Assembly: GCA_910585215.1 (NCBI GenBank)
Contig: CAJUDQ010000004.1
Location: 33,580-97,579, forward strand
From: an uncultured Lachnospiraceae bacterium
GTDB taxonomy: Bacteria; Bacillota; Clostridia; Lachnospirales; Lachnospiraceae
Length of the DNA: 64,000 nt
Reading direction: 5' to 3'
The notes under the pieces are model-generated. The model did no database searches. It was not told the DNA's origin and saw nothing but the letters and a program-made list of their open reading frames with translations. Position 1 is the stretch's first letter. The number at the start of each line of letters is the position of its first letter. Positions 58,464-64,000 of this stretch are shown here, one piece after another. Made by a program: the position numbers and the translations under genes.

Positions 58464-58575
58464 ATCTGAAACCTTCCTTTCCACTTTTTCTTATTTGTAA
58501 TCATATCACATTTCCTTTTATCCGTAAAAGAAAAAATAAATTCTTTTTTCTGTTTTTGCTTAAAAATAAAGTTAC

Positions 58576-58604
58576 TTGTTTTTCCTGCTCTTTTCTGTTA
58601 TTAT
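58576..58604 (+). promoter_or_regulatory. Possible promoter of rqcH
   Basis: TTGTTT (58576-58581), 17-base spacer, TATTAT (58599-58604). The leader of about 95 bases contains a small AGTGCC/GGCACT hairpin at 58638-58652. Confidence 0.45.
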
Positions 58605-58705
58605 AAAGAGAACTTAATTCAGGGATTTCAAACAAAGTGCCTGTGGCACTGAGCGTTCCCTTTTTGTAAAATCAAGTATAATAAAACAGAATCGAGGTTA
58701 GACAA

Positions 58706-60442
58706 ATGGCTTTAGACGGCATTACCATTTCAGCACTTGTGCATGAATTAAATACAAAACTGACCGGCGGCAGATTTTTTAAAATTGCACAGCCGGAAAC
58801 AGATGAGCTTCAGATTACAATAAAACAGGCAAAAGAACAATATAAACTTCTGATTTCTGCAAGCGCCTCCCTTCCCCTTGTCTATCTGACAAGTCGCAGC
58901 AAAACAGCTCCGCTGACAGCACCTAATTTCTGTATGGTATTAAGAAAATATCTTTCCAATGCAAAAATTCTTGATATCTATCAGCCGGGGCTGGAACGCA
59001 TTATCCATTTTAAACTGGAACATTACAATGAAATGGGTGATATTTGCAGCAAACTTCTGATTGTAGAATTAATGGGAAAACACAGCAATATTATATTTAC
59101 AGATACAGACTATAAGATTATAGACAGTATCAAACATATTTCTGCAAATGTAAGTTCTGTCCGCGAAGTCCTTCCCGGCAGAACCTATTTTATTGCGGAC
59201 ACCACTCACAAATTGAATCCTCTGGAAATTTCTTTCAATGATTTTAAAACAGCTGTATGCAAACCAATGCCATGTGCCAAGGCAATTTATACTTCCCTTA
59301 CCGGAATCAGTCCGATGGCAGCTCAGGATATCTGCTTTCAGGCAGCAGTTGACGGAGATAAATCTGCGGTTGCCTTGACAGATACAGAATATTCTGCTCT
59401 GTTTACATCGTTTTCCCAAATTATCGAACGAATAAACATACACAACTACGACCCTGTTCTTATTTCTCAAAACAATATACCAGTTGAATTTCACTCCTAT
59501 ATGCCTTCTATCTATGGCAGCACCTGTGAGTATGAACATTATGACTCTATCAGTCTTTTACTGGAAGATTATTATGGAAAGAAAAATCTGATTACCCGTA
59601 TTCACCAGAAATCTTCTGATTTAAGGCGAATTGTACAAACTACGCTTGAAAAAGACTACAAAAAATATGACCTTCAAGAAAAGCAGCTAAAAGATACCAA
59701 AAAACGTGAAAAATACAAATTATATGGGGAACTTCTCACGGCATATGCTCATGAAATCCCTTCTGAAGTAAAACAGGCATCTGTTCTCAATTACTATACA
59801 AACGAAACTATCATCATACCTTTAGATGCAGAATTATCTGCAATGGACAATGCAAAAAAATATTTTGAAAAATATGGAAAATTAAAACGGACCTTTGAAG
59901 CACTGGAATCTATTATATTGGAAACAAAATCAGAAATAGAACATCTGGAATCTCTGATAAACGCTTTAGATATCGCCGTTTCCGAAGACGACCTGAAAGA
60001 ACTGAAAGAAGAACTTATCCAATCCGGCTATATCAGAAGAAAATCTTCGGATAAAAAAGCCAAATACAAAAGCAAACCTTTTCATTATCGCTCAACCGAT
60101 GGTTTTGACATCTATGTAGGAAAAAACAACCTTCAGAATGAAGAAATCACCTTTAAGCTTGCAAATGGGGGAGACTGGTGGTTTCACTCCAAAACCTTCC
60201 CTGGCTCTCATGTGATTGTCAAAACCGAGGGGAAAGAACTTCCTGACCAAACCTTTGAAGAGGCCGCACGTCTGGCAGCCTACTACTCCAAAGGCAAAGG
60301 TCAGGAAAAAGTAGAAATCGACTATATTGAACGAAAACACGTAAAAAAAGTATCCGGCGCAAAACCCGGCTTTGTCATTTACCACACCAATTACTCCATG
60401 GCAATCTCACCGGATATTACAGGAATTCAGGAAATCCTGTAA
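58706..60442 (+). CDS. rqcH: RqcH (NFACT family) ribosome quality control factor
   Basis: 578 residues. NFACT-N domain at the start (MALDGITISALVHELNTKL, GGRFFKIAQP), helix-hairpin-helix region (about 180-230), coiled coil (about 300-430) and NFACT-R domain (GGDWWFHSKTFPGSHVIVK near 490). RqcH binds split 50S subunits and adds C-terminal alanine tails. The tRNA-binding Asp97-Arg98 of Bacillus RqcH is Glu97-Arg98 here (GLERIIHF), at the same position number. GAGGTTAG site before the ATG. Older names for the family include fibronectin-binding protein A. Confidence 0.92.
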   Translation: MALDGITISALVHELNTKLTGGRFFKIAQPETDELQITIKQAKEQYKLLISASASLPLVYLTSRSKTAPLTAPNFCMVLRKYLSNAKILDIYQPGLERIIHFKLEHYNEMGDICSKLLIVELMGKHSNIIFTDTDYKIIDSIKHISANVSSVREVLPGRTYFIADTTHKLNPLEISFNDFKTAVCKPMPCAKAIYTSLTGISPMAAQDICFQAAVDGDKSAVALTDTEYSALFTSFSQIIERINIHNYDPVLISQNNIPVEFHSYMPSIYGSTCEYEHYDSISLLLEDYYGKKNLITRIHQKSSDLRRIVQTTLEKDYKKYDLQEKQLKDTKKREKYKLYGELLTAYAHEIPSEVKQASVLNYYTNETIIIPLDAELSAMDNAKKYFEKYGKLKRTFEALESIILETKSEIEHLESLINALDIAVSEDDLKELKEELIQSGYIRRKSSDKKAKYKSKPFHYRSTDGFDIYVGKNNLQNEEITFKLANGGDWWFHSKTFPGSHVIVKTEGKELPDQTFEEAARLAAYYSKGKGQEKVEIDYIERKHVKKVSGAKPGFVIYHTNYSMAISPDITGIQEIL

Positions 60443-60523
60443 ACCAGTTATAAAACTAGACTATTTAATATAGAAAAAGAAACAAATCAATGAAGAAAAA
60501 ATCAACAAAATAAAGGAATAAAA

Positions 60524-61003
60524 ATGGAACAATCCAAATGGGAAAATATGGAGAGAATATTTATCCAGATGCGCTTTGATATTGAAAACCCAAACAACGA
60601 ACAAATTGCAGATAGTATTATCCAGTCAATAACCCAAAATTCTACCAACCTTGAGCTGTACAAATCCATATCTACTCTTATGCCCGAATGGAAAACAAAC
60701 CTTATTTCCAGCAGCCCCAACCAGAAAAACATTTCCTGTTCCAAAGAAATCATATTATTTATAATAAAATCTCTGGAATTTTTTAAAAAATATTTACAAA
60801 CTCAACAATACCAAATATCCTGTGATATTGTCGACATTCTTCAGGGATTATATGGAATTGTCCTCACCAACTCCAAAAAATCCCTGAAACAATACTGGAA
60901 AATATACATCGCCCCTTTCCACAAAAAATACCACTTCACTCTTTTCCAAGAATTTAAAAACACTTTCTTAAAACCAAGCACAGCAATGGAAGAAGAGGAC
61001 TGA
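60524..61003 (+). CDS. Unrecognised protein, 159 residues
   Basis: I do not recognise a family. The protein is helical and soluble-looking, rich in Gln, Asn, Ser and Lys, with one hydrophobic stretch (KEIILFIIKSLEFF) that is probably a buried helix and not a membrane segment. An AAGGA site lies before the ATG, and a good terminator follows at 61041. It lies 81 bases after rqcH on the same strand, so it may be co-transcribed with it. The very AT-rich codon use (many AAA, ATT, AAT) stands out slightly from rqcH. Confidence 0.7.
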   Translation: MEQSKWENMERIFIQMRFDIENPNNEQIADSIIQSITQNSTNLELYKSISTLMPEWKTNLISSSPNQKNISCSKEIILFIIKSLEFFKKYLQTQQYQISCDIVDILQGLYGIVLTNSKKSLKQYWKIYIAPFHKKYHFTLFQEFKNTFLKPSTAMEEED

Positions 61004-61040
61004 AACTATTCTTCCTCTGCATCACTTTCCCCAAAGTCAA

Positions 61041-61085
61041 AAAACCCCGCCTCAAAGCCTTTCCCAAACTCTGATGCGGGGTTTT
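61041..61085. terminator. Bidirectional terminator
   Basis: AAAACCCCGC (61041-61050) pairs with GCGGGGTTTT (61076-61085), giving a ten-base-pair GC-rich stem. On plus the T run continues into TTTTCTTAC, and on minus GTTTTTTGAC follows. It ends the plus-strand gene at 61003 and the convergent glgA at 61117. Confidence 0.9.
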
Positions 61086-61116
61086 CTTACTTTATTTTAT
61101 TCTAACTCTCTTCTTT

Positions 61117-62562
61117 TTACCATCCAAGCAGCCTTGAATACAACTCTTCATACTGTTTTGCCGAACTGTTCCAGGAGAAATCTGCTTCCATTCCCCTGTC
61201 AATAATCTTATTCCATTCTCTCTTCTTATTATAATATACATGCTCTGCATACCGAATCGTATTCAGCATTTCATGTGCATTATAATTTGCAAACGAAAAT
61301 CCGGTTCCCTTTGATTCATATTCATTATATGGTTCTACTGTATCCTTCAGTCCACCAGTTTCTCTGACAATCGGCACTGTTCCATATCTCAAACTCATAA
61401 GCTGAGACAGTCCACATGGCTCAAACAGTGATGGCATCAGAAATGCATCACAGGAAGCATAAATCTTATGTGATAATTCTTCTGAATAATAAATGTTCGC
61501 CGATACACTGTTGTTATACTTCCAGTCATAATGCCGGAACATATTTTCATACTGTTCCTCACCGGTTCCCAGCACAACAAACTGTATACCGTCAGAACAA
61601 AGATCATCCATTACACACTGAATCAAATCCAGACCCTTCTGACTGGTCAGACGCGAAACAAGTCCTATCATAAACTTTCTGTCATCCTGTTCCAGTCCAA
61701 GCTGCTGTTGCAATGCTCTCTTATTCTTTATCTTCTCTTTTCTGAAGTTCTTAATATTATAATTCTGAGCAATATATGTATCTGTTTCAGGATTATATGC
61801 ATCATAATCAATACCGTTGACAATACCAAACAGGCAATTACTTCTTGCCCTCATCAGGCCGTCTAAAGTCTCCCCATAAAATGGAGTTTTAATTTCTTCC
61901 GCATAAGTATTGCTCACAGTTGTCACATAATCTGCATACACTATTCCACCCTTTAAAAAGTTTGCATCTTTATAATGAAGCAACTTGTCAGGTGTAAAAT
62001 AATAATCTGCAAGACCGGCCAAATCCTTTACTGTCTTCGCATCCCAGATACCCTGAAACTTGAGATTATGAATAGTCATAATAGATTTAATTCCCTGATA
62101 AAACTGTCCCTGAGCAAAAGTATCCTTTAAAAATACCGGAATCAGACCTGTCTGCCAGTCATGACAATGAATAATATCCGGCCGGAAATCAATCAGCGGA
62201 AGTATGGACAGTGCTGCTCTTGAGAAAAATGCAAATTTCTCAAGGTCATAGCACACATCTCCATATGGCTTGGAACCGCTGAAATAATATTCATTGTCAA
62301 TAAAATAGTAGGTAATTCCTTCAAATTCTGTTTTTAAAACCCCTACATATTGACTTCTCCATGCCAGATTCATATAAAAATGAGTTACATATTCCAACTG
62401 ACCAACATATTTTTCATTCATACACTGATATTTTGGAAGAATTACTCTGCAGTCATATTCCTCCTTGTTGAAATTCTTTGGCAGGGAACCCACAACATCG
62501 GCAAGTCCTCCCGTTTTAATAAAAGGTACTGATTCTGAAGCTACAAATAAAATTTTCTTCAT
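61117..62562 (-). CDS. glgA: Glycogen synthase (ADP-glucose type, GT5)
   Basis: 481 residues, full length. MKKILFVASESVPFIKTGGL carries the ADP-glucose-binding KTGGL, then HCHDWQTGLIPV, KGGIVYADYVTTVSNTYAEE, and the C-terminal MPSLFEPCGLSQLMSLRYGT motif with the catalytic Glu. It extends alpha-1,4-glucan chains from ADP-glucose. No glgB, glgC, glgD or glgP lies next to it. GGAGG site and its own promoter (62615-62643), convergent with the gene at 60524. Confidence 0.94.
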   Translation of the reverse strand: MKKILFVASESVPFIKTGGLADVVGSLPKNFNKEEYDCRVILPKYQCMNEKYVGQLEYVTHFYMNLAWRSQYVGVLKTEFEGITYYFIDNEYYFSGSKPYGDVCYDLEKFAFFSRAALSILPLIDFRPDIIHCHDWQTGLIPVFLKDTFAQGQFYQGIKSIMTIHNLKFQGIWDAKTVKDLAGLADYYFTPDKLLHYKDANFLKGGIVYADYVTTVSNTYAEEIKTPFYGETLDGLMRARSNCLFGIVNGIDYDAYNPETDTYIAQNYNIKNFRKEKIKNKRALQQQLGLEQDDRKFMIGLVSRLTSQKGLDLIQCVMDDLCSDGIQFVVLGTGEEQYENMFRHYDWKYNNSVSANIYYSEELSHKIYASCDAFLMPSLFEPCGLSQLMSLRYGTVPIVRETGGLKDTVEPYNEYESKGTGFSFANYNAHEMLNTIRYAEHVYYNKKREWNKIIDRGMEADFSWNSSAKQYEELYSRLLGW

Positions 62563-62614
62563 AAGTTTCCTCCATAATTATATATTTATCCGCAATACAC
62601 GAAAATCTTCTTAC

Positions 62615-62643
62615 ATTATACATCATAATTCAGAATATGAAAA
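62615..62643 (-). promoter_or_regulatory. Promoter of glgA
   Basis: Minus strand: TTTTCA (62643-62638), 17-base spacer, TATAAT (62620-62615) with a TG one base before it (extended -10). It lies just downstream of the spo0A stop, and no clear terminator separates the two genes. Confidence 0.6.
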
Positions 62644-62648
62644 GCCTT

Positions 62649-63278
62649 TTATGATATTTTCCCCAATCTAATTTTATCTGCAATCAATGCAATAAATTCT
62701 GAATTTGTAGGCTTGCCTTTTCCTTCATTAATCGTATATCCGAATAAATCTTCTATGGTCTCAATTCTTCCTCTGCTCCAAGCAACCTCTATGGCATGAC
62801 GAATTGCACGCTCTACCCTGCTTGACGTGGTATTATGTTTTTTGGCAATTGCAGGATAAAGAATTTTTGTAACTGCTCCAAGCATTTCCATATCATTGAC
62901 AGACATAATAATCGCATCTCTTAAATAATGATAGCCCTTGATATGCGCTGGCACTCCAACCTCATGAATAATGGAAGTAACCTCACTTTCCAGTCCTCTG
63001 TTTTTCTTTTCTTCAAAATCTACCTCATAATCTGCTTCCTCATCATAATTTGCTTCTATTTTCAGAATATTATTTTCTGACGGAAGGTAATTTTCTTTTG
63101 GAATGATAACTTCAAAAATAAATCTATCTGCCCGTTCCTTTTTAATAATTTCACATACCTGGTCACCACATTTTATTTTAGTGATAAAATTAATACATTC
63201 ATTATTATCCAACATTTTATCAAGTATACTCAGTATCTTTGTATTATCCTCCTGCAGCATGGTAACATTATCATTCAT
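62649..63278 (-). CDS. spo0A: Spo0A-like regulator with degenerate, truncated receiver
   Basis: 209 residues from the ATG at 63278. A GTG five codons earlier overlaps the GGAGG that serves the ATG. Residues 96-205 are a textbook Spo0A effector domain (VTSIIHEVGVPAHIKGY, SRVERAIRHAIEVAWSRG, KPTNSEFIALIADKIRL). Residues 1-60 align without gaps to the first 60 of Bacillus Spo0A, but the acidic pair Asp10-Asp11 reads Glu10-Asp11 and the phosphorylated Asp56 is Glu56 (DRFIFEVIIP). After that only about 35 poorly matching residues remain where about 85 are expected, so the Thr and Lys switch residues of the receiver are gone. It cannot be phosphorylated normally. It lies downstream of spoIVB, the standard synteny. 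Confidence 0.9.
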   Translation of the reverse strand: MNDNVTMLQEDNTKILSILDKMLDNNECINFITKIKCGDQVCEIIKKERADRFIFEVIIPKENYLPSENNILKIEANYDEEADYEVDFEEKKNRGLESEVTSIIHEVGVPAHIKGYHYLRDAIIMSVNDMEMLGAVTKILYPAIAKKHNTTSSRVERAIRHAIEVAWSRGRIETIEDLFGYTINEGKGKPTNSEFIALIADKIRLGKIS

Positions 63279-63413
63279 TCTAATAACCTCCACAAAATTT
63301 ATTTTCCTGTTCTATTTGTTGTCGTTTTCCTTCGAAAAATATTGTAGAATTATTAGATAGAATGTTCGTAAAAGCTGTGTAAAGAAAAGGTAAAATATTT
63401 CTGTTAAAAAATT
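63279..63413 (-). promoter_or_regulatory. spoIVB-spo0A intergenic region
   Basis: 135 AT-rich bases. It contains TTTTTCGAA and CGACAACAAA on the minus strand, one and two mismatches from Spo0A-box halves (TGTCGAA). I could not define a convincing sigma-H or sigma-A promoter. Confidence 0.35.
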
Positions 63414-64000
63414 TTAACTCTGAGTTTCCTCCATCATAATATCTGCAAAAATACCATATCCCATAGTAGAATCATTTACAAACACATGCGTAACAGCTCC
63501 AATCAGCTTTCCATTCTGGAGAATCGGCGTTCCACTCATTCCCTGTACAATGCCGTTTGTCAGGCCAAGAAGCCTTTCATCTGTTACCTTCAATACAATT
63601 CCTTTATTTTTACTGCTGTTTTCATTTATTTTCTGTATTTCCACTTCATAATCGCAGGCTTCCCCTGATACAAAAGAACGAATATATGCCTTTCCGGTTT
63701 CAATCTCCTGATGCCTAGCCATCTCCACAGGCTCTAAATGGTATTTTTCAATCATCTTTTCGGTTTCGTCCTGCTTGTTGACAGAACCATAAATTCCAAT
63801 GGAAGTATTTTCCGAAATATTTCCAAGTATTTTACTATCTTCATAAGAAATCATTCCATACAAGGCTCCCGGACTTCCGGCCTCTCCTTTTTTGATTCCC
63901 CAGACGTTCGCCTGATAAAGAATCCCGCCCTCGCTGTCCAGAAGTTCTCCCGTATCAATATCGCTGATTCCATGTCCCAGAGCAGCATAATTTCCATCTC
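63414..64000 (-). CDS. spoIVB: SpoIVB serine peptidase, 5' part outside the window
   Basis: About 195 C-terminal residues are visible and the frame is open to the right edge. The catalytic residues of the SpoIVB S55 peptidase are present: His in ALGHGISDID, Asp in VTDERLLGL, and Ser in VQGMSGTPI exactly 15 residues after that Asp, as in the Bacillus enzyme. GAVTHVFVNDSTMGYGIFAD follows. SpoIVB signals from forespore to mother cell to activate pro-sigma-K processing. The gene directly precedes spo0A (135-base gap to its ATG). The N-terminal PDZ and signal regions lie beyond the window. Confidence 0.92.
   Translation of the reverse strand, partial: DGNYAALGHGISDIDTGELLDSEGGILYQANVWGIKKGEAGSPGALYGMISYEDSKILGNISENTSIGIYGSVNKQDETEKMIEKYHLEPVEMARHQEIETGKAYIRSFVSGEACDYEVEIQKINENSSKNKGIVLKVTDERLLGLTNGIVQGMSGTPILQNGKLIGAVTHVFVNDSTMGYGIFADIMMEETQS

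Noticed and set aside
62649..63293. Frameshift or hidden upstream exon-like part restoring a full Spo0A receiver
   Set aside because: Residues 1-60 align in a single frame from a well-placed ATG, and only 135 bases separate it from spoIVB. The loss is internal, after residue 60.

Overview
The window reads as chromosome of a low-GC, anaerobic, spore-lineage Firmicute, most likely a Lachnospiraceae-type Clostridia. The evidence is the spoIVB-spo0A synteny at the right edge, a cytoplasmic iron-sulfur/flavin fumarate pathway with no quinone-linked membrane anchor, the large acyl-CoA dehydratase activase-type protein, DUF4474, RqcH/YlmH, and purine-rich ribosome binding sites throughout. The genus cannot be fixed from the sequence alone.

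Layout. 1-7.45 kb: a minus-strand surface polysaccharide operon (flippase running off the left edge, GT2, two pyruvyltransferase paralogues around a Wzy-like polymerase, GT8) led by a tyrosine recombinase gene. 7.45-8.0 kb: an apparent invertible promoter. Perfect 18-bp inverted repeats at 7525-7542 and 7879-7896 enclose a near-consensus promoter that points away from the operon, an OFF orientation. 8-11.5 kb: MetH/MetF fusion, an unrecognised protein and a Nudix hydrolase. 11.7-17.3 kb: a glycan operon (GH2, GH30, MFS) beside a decapitated AraC-type regulator. 17.3-21.2 kb: a small membrane protein, an Rsm22-type methyltransferase, and a zinc/manganese-type ABC importer. 21.5-34.5 kb: an AspT/YidE-type carrier, then an 11-gene minus-strand operon, mdh-fumC-hdrB-hdrC-hdrA-flxD-flxC-flxB-flxA-frdB-frdA, behind one promoter with a Rex-like site. 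34.6-39.7 kb: phosphoesterase, DUF4474 and amidase genes on minus, then LysM and pseudo-rhomboid genes on plus, with two unusual repeat elements. 39.8-54.9 kb: the 1421-residue activase-type protein, a hybrid sensor kinase, YlmH, an MBL hydrolase, a heterodimeric ABC exporter, an AI-2E family protein and a chemoreceptor. 55-64 kb: a split nucleotidyltransferase/HD pair, polysaccharide deacetylase, sirtuin, RqcH, an unknown protein, glycogen synthase, spo0A and the 3' part of spoIVB.

How the genes work together. The 23-34.4 kb operon encodes malate to fumarate to succinate plus a complete Flx-Hdr electron-transfer module with NADH, flavin, MvhD-type and non-cubane cluster subunits. With no membrane anchor present, the simplest reading is a soluble NADH-driven fumarate reductase that may bifurcate electrons to ferredoxin. 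The polysaccharide operon is probably phase-variable, but the adjacent recombinase has Ala in place of its first catalytic Arg, so the switch may be locked or served by another enzyme. Spo0A keeps an intact DNA-binding domain, but its receiver is cut to about 60 residues and Glu replaces the phosphorylated Asp56, while the visible SpoIVB protease retains its catalytic residues.

No tRNA, rRNA, CRISPR array, insertion sequence or prophage was recognised.
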